From: Saccopteryx bilineata | Lineage: Eukaryota > Chordata > Mammalia > Chiroptera > Emballonuridae | Length of the DNA stretch: 64,000 bases | Reading direction: 5' to 3' | NCBI RefSeq assembly: GCF_036850765.1 | Contig: NC_089495.1 | Location: 25,326,875-25,390,874 of the forward strand | In this document: positions 48,103 to 58,990 of the stretch, in pieces | Position numbering within the stretch: position 1 is the stretch's first letter | Layout: every line of letters starts with the position of its first letter | Notes under the pieces: generated by a model | Database searches by the model: none | What the model was told of the DNA's origin: nothing | Seen by the model: the letters and a program-made list of their open reading frames with translations, nothing else | Position numbers and translations under genes: made by a program

Positions 48103-48408
48103 GACCTGGCTGGTGGCTCAGTAGATAAGAGTATTGGTCCAGCATATGGACATCCTGGGTTTGATTCCTGATCAGGGCACACAGAAGAAGCAACCATCTT
48201 CTTCTTCCTTCCCTCCCTCTTCCTCTCCCACAGCCAGTGGCTCAATTGGTTCGAGCATAGGTCCCAGGTGCTGAAGATAGGTTGGTTAGCCATCTTCAGG
48301 TGCTAAAAATAGCTCAGTACTCAAGCATCATCCCCAGACAGGGCTGCTGGGTGGATCCTGGTCAGAGCACATGTGAGAGTCTGTCTCACTATCTCCCCTC
48401 CTTTCACC
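48103..48408 (+). mobile_element. tRNA-derived SINE (type B), plus strand
   Basis: Head 'gacctggctggtggctcagtagataag' and B box 'gggtttgattcctg'. A CT-rich section, a body ending 'gtgagagtctgtctcactatctcccc' and a poly-A tail follow. Same type as 8931 and 32400. Confidence 0.8.
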
Positions 48409-48685
48409 TAAAAAAAAAAAATGGAATTCCCTTCCTGGAAATTATAGGACTAAAGTAAATCCATGCCATTCTAACAAAAAGTCAACCTACCAGAGAAATA
48501 ATTTTGGAGAATAGGGCTTGAATTCTAGGCCTTTCCATTCCTTTTGGCAACATTTTGAAGTTGGCATGGGGCAGAGCTGAGCCAAACTGCCTCATTTTTT
48601 TTTGAATTGTGCCTCTTTTGTTGTAAAGAGTAAGTACTTGAACTTTAAGACTCTTCTAGCTCTTAAAAGTATATAAAGTCTAGAT

Positions 48686-49036
48686 CAGTGGTATTCAACC
48701 TGGTCCCTACCACCCAGTAGTGGGTGTTCTAGCTTTCATGGTGGGCGGTAGCAGAGCAACCAAAGTATAAATAAAAAGATAGATTTAACTATAGTAGGTT
48801 GTTTTGTAAAGATTTATTCTGCCAAACTTAGTGAAAATCCACATAAAGTACTTGGTAAATAATTATTATTATATGCTTTAACTTGCTGTAACTCTACTTT
48901 ATAAATTTTATAAAGTAAAGTTACTTCTCTACTTTATAAATCACCATTACTGTGGAACCAAAGGGTGGTTAGAAAATTTTACTATTAACAGAGATACAAA
49001 AGTGGGCGGTAGGTATGAAAAGGTTGACTACCCCCG
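48686..49036. mobile_element. Non-autonomous hAT transposon, third family, with perfect TSD
   Basis: 351 bp starting CAGTGGTATTCAACCTGGT; its end reads CGGGGGTAGTCAACCTTTT in reverse complement. Perfect 8-bp TSD GTCTAGAT at 48678-48685 and 49037-49044. Inner 'gtgggcggtag' motifs appear near both ends. No transposase. The TSD again fits NNNTANNN. Confidence 0.92.
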
Positions 49037-49044
49037 GTCTAGAT

Positions 49045-49980
49045 TATAAATCTAACTATTTGAAATTCTCACTTAAGTTCAAAGGTGATAATTAGCTTTT
49101 CTTGTGTTTTGCCAGCTATAAGTGGAAATTTGACCGACATTGATGCTGCTAGTCCTTCAGCCACCATCTCTGAGTCTCCCAGAAATGGTAGATGGTTTAT
49201 CTGAGGCAGAAAATATAGCTATAGATGCAGTGGTGTTCTGTAGATGCCATGGTCAGCATCTTTAAGGTGTCTGAGTCCTCTGACTCCTAGAAACGGTGAG
49301 CATATCTTGGTCGCTGAAAGGCCTTCACACAAACATTCAGAGGGTGTGTTTGCTTCATATTCCAAGACAATGCCCGAAATAGTCATTCTCCAGGAATGTG
49401 GATCTTACAGCTTTGGCATTAAATTTCTCCAAATGGAATTTGCTATACAGATAAAGCACAAAACATAGCAAGCTTTGACTCTGAGGACATTTCCTTTGAT
49501 AAAACACACTCAAAAAAGAAGTCTATGGAAATAATATTATTTAGCCCTTTGTTTATGTGAGCAATGATTTCTACAACGCAAGGTGAGGCTCTCCAGACCA
49601 ATCCTCTAGAATGTTTCAGCTGCATTCTCAAATGGATGTGCTGGCTTAGTCTGACATCTAAATCAAGTGTGACTGTACACTCAGGGCACAAATGAGAGGA
49701 CTGGCACCAGGCTACGGCGGTCAGACCATCGGAGAATCGATACAGGCCATTTAAGCAACAGAGCTATGTTTCATTTTAGACACTCACGTTTATGCTTATT
49801 GAGAAGGGGAGCTTTAACTCCACAGTGGCAATAAACTCATTAGGAAGTGTCACCTGGAATCGCAGCGCGTGTTAAATAAACACCACCAGTGCGGAGGCAG
49901 TCTTCCCTGACTCTTTAGTACAGTAGCTGACGGGAAAGCTGTCTGAGCAGCTTGGGCTCCAAGAACAGTTTCTCTCTCAT
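49045..49980. other. No repeat seen; possible 5' flank of the 49981 exon
   Basis: No mobile element is recognised. GC content rises near 49700-49940 with several CpGs (cggcggtc, gcagcgcgtg), which is unusual for this window and would suit a minor promoter or 5' UTR. Confidence 0.35.
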
Positions 49981-50086
49981 ATGGACGTGTCACAGCGATC
50001 AAAATCAGTACCAGGAAAGAATGTCTCTGAGTCTGGAAGACTTTCCTTTTCTTCAGAAACTTCTCACAAAATGCCAGCTAACATCT
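49981..50086 (+). CDS. Candidate first coding exon of an unrecognised host gene
   Basis: An ATG at 49981 opens 35 codons (MDVSQRSKSVPGKNV to SSETSHKMPANI) that run into a strong donor (ATCT|GTAAGTAG) in phase 1. The peptide is Ser/Lys/Pro-rich and contains RSKSVP, which fits the mode-1 14-3-3 motif RSXSXP if phosphorylated. An in-frame stop lies about 65 nt upstream. It sits next to the locally CpG-richer stretch. The start context has C at -3 and G at +4, so it is not optimal. A second reading has an acceptor at 50056 ('ttccttttcttcag') and a 30-nt microexon. Either way the donor is the strongest evidence. Gene unknown; chance remains possible. Confidence 0.33.
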
Positions 50087-50715
50087 GTAAGTAGCTTTGC
50101 TCAATGTGGTCTGAAAGCTAGGACTTGAAATGACACTTTTCATTAGGCATTTGGGAAACTTACACTGGACAAATAGATGTATAAGGAGGTTGCTGTAAAA
50201 GAGTATAATCTCTCCTTCAGAGCACATTCTCCCAAAGCGATGCTTTACAACAAAACATCAAGCTAATAGGTTGCTATAAGCCCTGGTAAAACAATGACGA
50301 ATGGAGTCCGAGGAAGCAAACTGCTGGAAAGCAGGACCTAGAAAAATGTGCTTGGGCTTCCTCTGATCAATGGCTCAGCTGCGCCTGTGACATGCACCCT
50401 ATCCCAGCCCTTGCTTTTCCTAGGCCGCCCTTTAGATCCACAGGGGACCAGGATCACTGCAGTGGAACCTGGCAGAGATGAGCCCAGCCTGACATAGTTC
50501 CTGTTCTACTGTTGCTTATTTCCCCAAACGACGGCCCTGAGATTCACCTGAGAACCCAAAAGGCTTTGATTTCAGCTTCTCTTGGGGTCAAAGTAAGTGA
50601 AAATGCCCCCTTCTGAGTAGGAAATCTTCAAAAATGTGATCGGTTAACCTTTAATCAATAACTTTAAAATGTAACCCAGATTATCTTCTGTGCTCTATCC
50701 TTATGGGGTGGAATT
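50087..50715. other. No gene seen; intron-like
   Basis: Repeat-free unique sequence downstream of the donor at 50087. Confidence 0.35.
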
Positions 50716-50873
50716 TATTTATTTAATTAAATCTATTTCTTGATTTTAGTGAGAGAAGAAGGAAGAGAGAGACAGAAACATTGATCTGTTTCTGTATGTG
50801 CCCTGACAGGGGAGCGAACCAGCAACCTCTGCGTATTGGGATGACGCCACAACTGCTGAGCCACCCAGGCATG
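50716..50873 (-). mobile_element. Short tRNA-derived SINE, minus strand, different type
   Basis: About 158 bp. The head in reverse complement is 'gccatgcctgggtggctcagcagttg', with a B box near 'ggttcgctcccctgtcagggcac'. It ends in a 'tcactaaaatcaagaaatagatt' tail. It is closer to the Ves-type bat SINE layout than to types A-C here. Imperfect flanks (GGGTGGAATT and GGATGGGATTC) are visible. Confidence 0.65.
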
Positions 50874-51938
50874 GCTGGATGGGATTCTTTACCTGCCCCT
50901 TTCCAGACAGTTGTTCTCTTCTGCTTGTTTTCTCACACTTCCTGTTTTCCCAGAACCGTTGCTAAGTATAAAAATATGTAGCTTACAACAGAGAACAAAG
51001 TTGGTCTTGTAAACTTTTTCATGCAGTTCATGTAATGGGTCTTAGTTCTCTGGTAAGATCTGCAATGTGGCGCTCACTATGCCTTTCTAGATCATGATTT
51101 CCTAAGACAAAACAGCAAGCTGGTTCATTAGGACAGAGGCACACAGTTCTCACCCAGACTGTATTCCTACAGCCACGTGATCAGCAAGGACACCAGATGT
51201 GCACCACTGGCCCACAGGACACGAGTGCTGAGCTCTGGGCTCTCAGCCTTACCACTGCACAACCACTGGAAGCACTCTCCTGGTAATGGTATGGCTGAAA
51301 ACTTTGAAATATTTAACTGTCTCCAATAATTAATTGACCTGGAACAGATCTGTGTTCAACAACAACAAAAAAAGACTGGATTTTAATGAAGCACAATGGA
51401 GCCATTTAGTAAAGTGTGGATATACGTAAAGCACTTGGAGGCACACCGGGCCCCTCCTGAGCGCCAGCTGATTATTCCCCCTCTGACCCCTCAGCAACCT
51501 CCTTCCTGTCACTATTCCTTCCCCCATCTTTTTTTTCCTCCTGCTGTTTTCCCAGGAAACAGGATCTCTAAGAAAGGACTACATTACCCAGGTCCCCTTG
51601 CCAGCCAGCTTTGGGGCCAGCCACATGTCAGGGAACTGGAAGGTAGAAAGAGAGAGAGATAGGAAGTGTCTCCCTGCCTCCTTCTGCTTACTTCTCTCCA
51701 TAGGGTGGCCCTTCCTCCATGGCCGCAGTGACTTTGCTCCTTCTGTCCCTCCAGTCCAGGAAGGTGAATGCCTTCCCTCTGCAGCTGGTCCCTGAGTGCT
51801 TCAATATCCTGCATTGGTTCCCTTTACTCTGTCCCAGTCTCTGTAGGGAGTCCCTTCGTTACAATCTATTCACTTACATCAGTGGTTCTTGACTCTTCTT
51901 GCACAATATCATCACCAAGGGAGCTTTCCAAAACTACC
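50874..51938. other. No gene seen; old repeat pieces near the end
   Basis: 51880-51938 ('cagtggttcttgactcttcttgcacaatatcatcacc') resembles the start of a MER5-like element, from which the following minisatellite seems to have grown. The rest is unassigned. Confidence 0.4.
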
Positions 51939-52300
51939 CATGCCTGGGTCCCTACTCCCGGAAATGGATGTATCAGGCTGGGGTCCTTACCCCTGAAGAT
52001 GGATGTATTAGGCCTAGGTTCCTACCCCTGGAGATGGATTCATCAGGCCTGGGTCCTTATCCCCAGAGATGGATGCATCAGGCCTGGGTCCCTACCTGTG
52101 GAGATGGTTGCATCAGGACTGGGTCCCTACCCTCAGAGATGGATGCATCAGGCCTGGGTCCCTACCCTCAGAGATGGAGGCATCAGGCCTGGGTCCCTAC
52201 ACCTGGAGATGGATTCATCAGGCTTGGGTCCCTAACCCCAGATATGGATGCATCAGGCCTGGGTCCCTACTCTCAGAGATGGATGCATCAGGCGTGGGAT
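51939..52300 (+). repeat. 35-bp minisatellite, about 10 copies
   Basis: The unit ATCAGGCCTGGGTCCCTACC plus CTCAGAGATGGATGC recurs with strict 35-bp spacing; unit starts are at 51972, 52007, 52042, 52077, 52112, 52147, 52182, 52217, 52252 and 52287. A diverged first unit begins at 51939. Units differ by a few bases. Because 35 is not a multiple of 3 and the unit lacks stops in every frame, all three plus-strand frames are open across the array. No evidence of a real protein. Confidence 0.95.
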
Positions 52301-53455
52301 GGTGCTGACACTCATGTTGTTCCAGAGCTCTGCAGGTAATGATGCCAGCATGGAGAACACTCATTGAAACCTTCTGAGTGCATTCTGTTTCCTGAAAAAA
52401 CCCTGTTACCTATTGTTTACAGAACTGCCACCGCTGCCACCCTTATTTGTATTATGCTAATTTAATAGTTCTCCCCAATTTACTGCTGATGAACCTTTTA
52501 CACAGAGGGTAAGTAATGTTCTGAATAAGTCCAAAGTAATGACTTCTGTCTATTCAAGAATGGGAGTAACTGATATGTGAGAAAGATTCTCTTCCCTAAG
52601 CTTTAACCTACTCCAATATCTCAATCAAAGTGAACAGCTATTATCTACTTTCTGTGCTAACAGATTTGCCAACATTTTATAGTACAAAAAAAAAAAATGT
52701 CTCGGGCATGGAATTTGGGCTGTTGACAGACCGAGTCAGGGCACCTGGAGGGTTTGGGGGAATGTTCAGTGTTTCGCTGCGGAGCCCTCAGGGTAATCTT
52801 CTCAAGAATCAATAATTGGAGGCCAGCTAAATAGCTTGGTTCCTTCAAATATGAACCAGGTTACTTTATCAAGAAAACAGATGCTTATTGCTTTTGGGCA
52901 GAAAATAATAAGTCAGGCAGGTTTACAAGCCCCCTTTTCCATCTTGAAAGCATTTCTGTCAGCTTTTTCACCCTCAGAGAAAATTGCCCAATCAAGCCCT
53001 GAAAGGTGGATGATGAGTGGGCGCCACGCTTGGCATCTCATTTCTTCTTCCTGGCCAGGGACAGAGGGATGCTATTGACCTCCCACTTCGGGAAAAAACA
53101 TTTTTGACAGCAAGGTTGTCTCTGGGGCTTTTCTTATTTTAATTTTTTTTATTTATTTATTTTTATTTTTTATTTTTTGGAGCATAGAAATCATGTAACG
53201 ATATTCTAATATGGGAAACCAAGGGAACCTGGCATGAGGCTCAGGACAGTTCTAATCATGGCTTAGAAACAATGATTTGATAGCTGGCATTTATTACAAG
53301 GGAGAGAAGAATCTTCTGTCCTCCCCTAAAAAGTAATTTGGAACAGGTTAAAGGGGTCACCTACAAAACATGTTTATCCTTTTTGATCATCTGAATGTTT
53401 TAGGATGATCTTCCATACCTTTCAGGAAAATTCAGGAGAGAACAACGATGGTTAT
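52301..53455. other. No gene seen
   Basis: Unique-looking sequence with a poly-A at 52686 and a T-rich run at 53133-53178. No exon supported. Confidence 0.4.
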
Positions 53456-53470
53456 AAGAAATGGACAGAG

Positions 53471-53864
53471 GCCCTGGCCGGTTGGCTCAGCAGTAGAGCG
53501 TTGGCCTGGCGTGCGGGGGACCCGGGTTCGATTCCTAGCCAGGGCACACAGGAGAAGCGCCCATTTGCTTCTCCACCCCCACCCCCTCCTTCCTCTCTGT
53601 CTCTCTCTTCCCCTCCCGCAGCCAAGGCTCCATTGGAGCAAAGATGGCCCGGGCGCTGGGGATGGCTCCTTGGCCTCTGCCCCAGGCGCTAGAGTGGCTC
53701 TGGTCGCGACATGGCAACACCCAGGAGGGGCAGAGCATCGCCCCCTGGTGGGCAGAGCGTCACCCCTGGTGGGCGTGCCGGGTGGATCCTGGTCGGGCGC
53801 ATGCGGGAGTCTGTCTGACTGTCTCTCCCCGTTTCCAGCTTCAGAAAAATACAAAAAAAAAAAA
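53471..53864 (+). mobile_element. tRNA-derived SINE (type A), full length, with perfect TSD
   Basis: About 394 bp with head GCCCTGGCCGGTTGGCTCAG, B box GGTTCGATTCC and poly-A tail. Perfect 15-bp repeats AAGAAATGGACAGAG at 53456-53470 and 53865-53879. It carries the internal near-duplicate of 'cagagc.tcgcccc..tggtggg', like the copy at 16033. Long open frames on both strands are due to GC richness. Confidence 0.95.
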
Positions 53865-53879
53865 AAGAAATGGACAGAG

Positions 53880-54414
53880 TCTCGGAAAGTCTACCTCCCA
53901 AGTTCAGAGAGCACTCAGTAGAGTTCTTCGAACATGGGAGCATTCCTTGGAATGCTCTCATTTTCAAGCTTTTAAATAACTTAAAAATACATGAGGTGAC
54001 TACATGAGAAAGAGAGGGTTGGTTGTAAGGTTTTGTTCACCTTTTGGGGCAGAGAACGGTCAGAACCAAAGAAGGCTGAAGAATCTTTATCCTCACTGGG
54101 GTGCGTCTGTCAACAACAAATAGAATGGGAGTCCCAGCACTGCTTGCAGATTGAACCAATGTGTGTTTTACACACGTGTAATAGTATTATTCATACAGGT
54201 ATGCCACAATATAAGGTCCATAAGAATCCTTCAAGCGAGTTTTAGAGTTGCTTCAGAGTTGACTACTAATTGTCAGATATGCCGCCTGGACCCACCAGCT
54301 TGACTTTGTCAGGAGAGTGAGGTGACTTACCCAGTGTTCCCTTTCTGTGCTATTTAATCCTCTATTGCTTCATGGGCGAGTCATGCCTCCCCCCAACATC
54401 AGTAACTTCAGAAG
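53880..54414. other. No gene seen
   Basis: Non-coding unique sequence. Confidence 0.4.
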
Positions 54415-54570
54415 GTGGGGAACACACAGGATTTGGAGCGAGGCACCTGGGTTTATGTCCCATGTCTGGGCTTAGTAGCCATAAAGCAAAGAACCAGTAA
54501 TTTACTCTTTCTTAGCTTATTCTATTTGAAACTTAGAAAACTGATCAAAATAGTACCGCCAGTATAAGAA
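54415..54570 (+). repeat. MIR-like fragment
   Basis: 'aggatttggagcgaggcacctgggtttatgtcccatg' then 'aaagaaccagtaatttact' and 'cttagaaaactgatcaaaat' follow MIR order weakly. Confidence 0.45.
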
Positions 54571-56156
54571 GAATATAAAAATCCAGTGTTCAAGGTGATT
54601 TGCAAATTAAATGTTACACATATGTTGATTTGCCAAGTGACGTACCTCTCTGTGGCTCATGGTGTAGGTCAATTTTTTACAGTTGTTCACCTGATTTTTG
54701 TGCTTTTTGCTGAGCCATCTTGTCATTTCATCTTAAGAAATTGGTTTAGCTGGGGGAGGAGGGGACGAGGATGTGAGAAAATTAGATTTGCCCCTCCATA
54801 GCACAGACAGTATTGTGCTTCTGTTGCCTCTGCTTATCTAGCTATTTTAAATTCACAAGATGGTCCTCCTTTTCATACTTTTTTCCATAATAAACTCATA
54901 ATTCATGAAGGTCATTTTTAATATAATATCCCCAGTTTGGGGGATCTGATATGTAGATTCATCCACAAAGTTCTACAGAACCACTTGCATTTCCTTCTTC
55001 TCCACACCCTCTAGCTATGTAAATGGTGCTTATGCACAATAGGAAGAGTGGGCATTTCACTTGGTTATTTTTCTCTAGAGAAATATACTCCTATAGATGT
55101 TTAAATGAGCTGCAGAATACTTCCATGGGCTCAACATATTGGGCTTCAAATAAGTATACCTTTGTTTTTATTTCTCTTGGTTCTCAGTTCATGTTCTTAC
55201 TGAACAAAGCACTATTTGCCCCCCACAGAAAATACTGTGTAAGATAAATTTAAGGACATTTGTGGAATGTTTAAAAAGATGAATTTCAGGAAATATAAAC
55301 TCACTTTATTTACCAACAGGATAGTAACAAAACTATAAGTAAAATGATGTTACAAATAGATAAATATTGCTACTGAAACAGAATAGGTGAAATGCAAAAC
55401 AATAGACAGGGATGTGAAAAATAGGTAGAAAAGAAATCGGGTAATGTTTCCCAGCATACATTAACATAGACCAAACCATAAACTGCCTGGGTCATGGGTG
55501 GGGGATGAAATACCGAAATACATAGAGAGAGAGGGTAATGAACAGAAGGTAGGGTTTACAGGTCAATCAATATCTTTCTTTCTTTTGACAAGTTCCTTGT
55601 CAAGTTGTCACATCTTTTAAATATCTATTCTTCTCATACTTAGTACCGATTCTTTTAAGGAAAATAGTAATAGTTACAAAGTTAGAAATTTTTTGAAGTT
55701 TTCTTTAAAGATTAGTCTAGAAGACAATATTGGTGGTTATAACTTATCAGTAATAATGACTATATTAAGTGATCTTACAAGAGTTCTGGGAGGGGGAAGT
55801 CCTATGGTCAGCCAGAACCTGCCATCAATAACTAGCATGGGTTTTGGGCAGCTTCTCTAACACAAAATAAAAGACAGAATTTAAGAATGAAAATTTGAAT
55901 CAGGAGAATGAGCCAGGGTTAGAACATATAAAATTTGTAAAATATTGCTAGTAGTTTATATAGGATTGTATTTCAGAGAACTATAGATTATTTTACCTAA
56001 TCCTCATACCAAAAGTTGCATATAGTGGATATAAATTTTTTTTTCTAGTTTAAGAAACTTGGTTGACAGTGACCTCACTAAACCTTTGAAAGTCCATTCC
56101 TTACCTTGTCTACCTACCGTTGACATTTTCTTTAGTGTTTTTAGCATTGCCTTGAT
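54571..56156. other. No gene seen; AT-rich
   Basis: No mobile element or exon recognised. Confidence 0.4.
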
Positions 56157-57000
56157 TAATTGAATTTATTGGGGTGACACTGGTTAAAATAATTATGCAA
56201 GTTTGTTGTAAGAAAAGAGGTCTTGATTATTTAACTTAATAAAATATTCTGAAGTTCCATGAATGTTGTTACAAATGGCATAGTTTTATTTCATTTTATG
56301 ACCAAATAGTATTCCATTTTATAGATATACCACATCTTCTTAATCCATTTATCTATCAATAGACACTTAGGCTGTTTCCATAACTTGGCTATTGTAAATA
56401 AGAGTGAAGTAGCTACCAGCAGGGAAAGGGTTGTGGGGGAGGGGAGTGGAGTAAAGAGGGACGAATATAAGGTGACAGAAAATGATTTGACTTTGGGTGA
56501 TGGGCATACAACATAATCCACAGTTCAAATGCTATAGAGATGTTTTACCTGAAACTCATGTACTCTTATTGATCAATATCACCCCATTAAATTTTAATTT
56601 TCCAAATAAAAAATGATAATAATAATAATGCTGCACTGAACACAGGGCTGTATATATCTTTTAAATTTGTGTTTTTATATTCTTCAGACAAATTCAGAAG
56701 AGGAATTGCTGGATCGTATGGTATTATGTTAAGTGAAGTAAGTAGGATGGAAAAGGAAAATAAACCATATGGTTTCAAGCAAACCAAACTCATAGGTACA
56801 GACAGCAGATTGGTGGTTACCAGAGAGAAAGGGTGGTGGGGTGAGGGCTCAATGGATCAAGGGTGTCAATTATATGGTGACTTTTGGTGATGAGCACACT
56901 ATAATGTATACAGATGTGGTATTATAATGCTGTACTCCTGAAAATTATATAATGTTATGAATGAATGTTACCTCAGTTAGAAAAATAAAAAAGAAAGAAA
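56157..57000. mobile_element. Nested and partly inverted L1 fragments
   Basis: 56157-56215 is a minus-strand L1 3' end ('ttgaatttattggggtgacactggtta'). 56260-56400 and 56625-56716 are minus-strand ORF2 end sequence that would read continuously ('ggctattgtaaata' then 'atgctgcactgaacacaggg'). The interruption at 56402-56622 is a plus-strand L1 3' UTR ('ggtgacagaaaatgatttgactttgggtgatgggc'). From 56717 to 57000 a plus-strand old L1 3' UTR ends in an A-rich tail. At least two insertions with inversions are needed. Confidence 0.65.
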
Positions 57001-58730
57001 AAGAATAGAGGTCTGCAGACAGGACTGATGAAGCAGCCTTTTCCATTCCATTTCCCCACAGCGTCCTTTCAGTAAACACCTGCTCACCCTACTATCACTG
57101 TCTTTCTCTCCTTCTTTCTCTTTTTCCTTTCTGATGTGAGGAAAAGGTTAGAGAGAAAATGGTACAGGGCACATTTTATTATAACCATGAATAATAGATA
57201 CATCCTAAATTTTCTCAATTAAGAAATGACACTTTTAAGAAAAAACTAACATTACCAATATTGATTAAAGAGCATACAGAAAACCTAAATATACAATAAA
57301 CATGACTGAAATAGAAAAATATTGCAGTTATTAAAAATTTCTGCAGAACAGACTTGCGGGTGAAGTCTTTAAATCTTTCAAGGATAGACAATTAAATAAA
57401 TATATAGACTGTCTCAAAATGGGTGTATGATGTTAAAACTTGACCAACTACCAAGCCAAAGAGAACTTTAAACCTCACCGAAGAGCACAGGTGCAAGCGA
57501 TCAAAGCAAAGAGCAATATAGAATTTTCAAACATTTGAAAAGTAACATTATATGGACACTGTCCCAAATTATGAAACAGAAAAGGAACTTATATTTCCAT
57601 ATGTGTTTCCTAAGTTTGACTTTATCAAGTTTATTATGCAGTCCATTCTTTACGGACAAGAAGGCTGCTTTGGTGAACAAGACACTGAGGTGGAGGATGG
57701 TGGGTCATAATCGTAGTCACGTAGCAGAAAATTGAAAAAACCATGGTTCCACAGGAATACCAGTTGCAAATGGACTAAATGTTTTATATAGTTTTGCCTT
57801 ACAGTTCTTAAAATTAAACTAATCCAGAAGTCTACAAAAGAAAATGTAGATATGTTTTGTCTCAGTGCTCAACAAAACTCAGTGGTCAAAATCTCTAGCA
57901 CAATAATTGTTTACTTTGGGAAGCTTTTATTTGTGACTTCATTCCAATAATGAGAGGGGCTTTGTGTCCATTCTATAGCCAGTCTTGGAGACATTGTGGG
58001 AGGGTTTTCCTTCACAGTGTTGCTCTGAGAACAAAGGATAGCATGTGTGCCAACTCGCTTAAGGATGAGATTAAAAACCGGTTAAAATACAACTTTTCCT
58101 TCGTTGTAATACTGAAGTTATATTGTCTTTACAAGACATTAGGAATTGTTCTCTCTCTTTTTTAATCACTGGAAGACTGTTTATCCCAGAGTTATAGAAA
58201 AATTAAACCATAGAGGACTAAACTACAGAGCTGCTCAGTGTATTTAATAAGTAGGTAAAAATACTGTTTGACTCTCTGAGTTGGGAACAGAACATGGCAG
58301 ATTTTAAGCTTAGTTTATCATAAAAGTCTTTCTTCAAGGAGGGCAACTGTTCTATAAAATATACTTTGAGAGACACTCAAAATATTCCAGTTAAAGTTAA
58401 GAAAAATAGAAACATGTCAGGTACTTAATTGTGAACATTTCTGAAATGCTGATATAATACAAAAAATAAAGAGTTTAATGATTCATGTCAAAAAAAGAGA
58501 ATGTAACATTTTCATTCATAGAGTATGTGATTTTCTCCTACAGAATACAAAAGAATTAACTTAAACTATCAAAATGGGTGAAATAAATGCAAAAGAGCAC
58601 TATTATAACATAGAACCTTTTATTAAAGCACTACAAAGCAAAAGTAAAAATTGAAAAGTCCTTATCTAACCCTCAGATTAGCCATTTCTTAAAAACTGTA
58701 AAAAAAAGTGAAAAATAAATAAATGAAATT
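57001..58730. other. No gene seen; AT-rich
   Basis: Non-coding by eye, with no recognised repeat up to the A/T-rich boundary of the next L1. Confidence 0.4.
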
Positions 58731-58990
58731 TTTTTTTTATTTTTTTTTATTTTATAATTTTATTTTTTTAATGGGGTGACATCAATAAATCAGGATACAT
58801 ATATTCAAAGATAACAAGTCCAGGTTATCTTGTCGTTCAATTATGTTGCATACCCACCACCCAAAGTCAGATTGTCCTCTGTCACCTTCTATCTTGTTTT
58901 CTTTGTGCCCCTCCCACCCCCTATCCCTCTCCCATTCCCCCCTCCCCCCCGTAACCACCACACTCTTATCAATGTCTCTTAGTTTCACTA
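58731..58990 (-). other. L1 3' UTR with C-rich (sense G-rich) tract
   Basis: The plus-strand C-runs at 58907-58951 correspond to G-runs on the L1 sense strand, as in the 23.7-kb copy. The tail region is T-rich on the plus strand at about 58728-58770. Confidence 0.85.

Noticed and set aside
51768..52339. A repeat-containing protein of 146-155 residues
   Set aside because: The frames arise from a 35-bp minisatellite that is open in all three frames; no start context or splice sites support translation.
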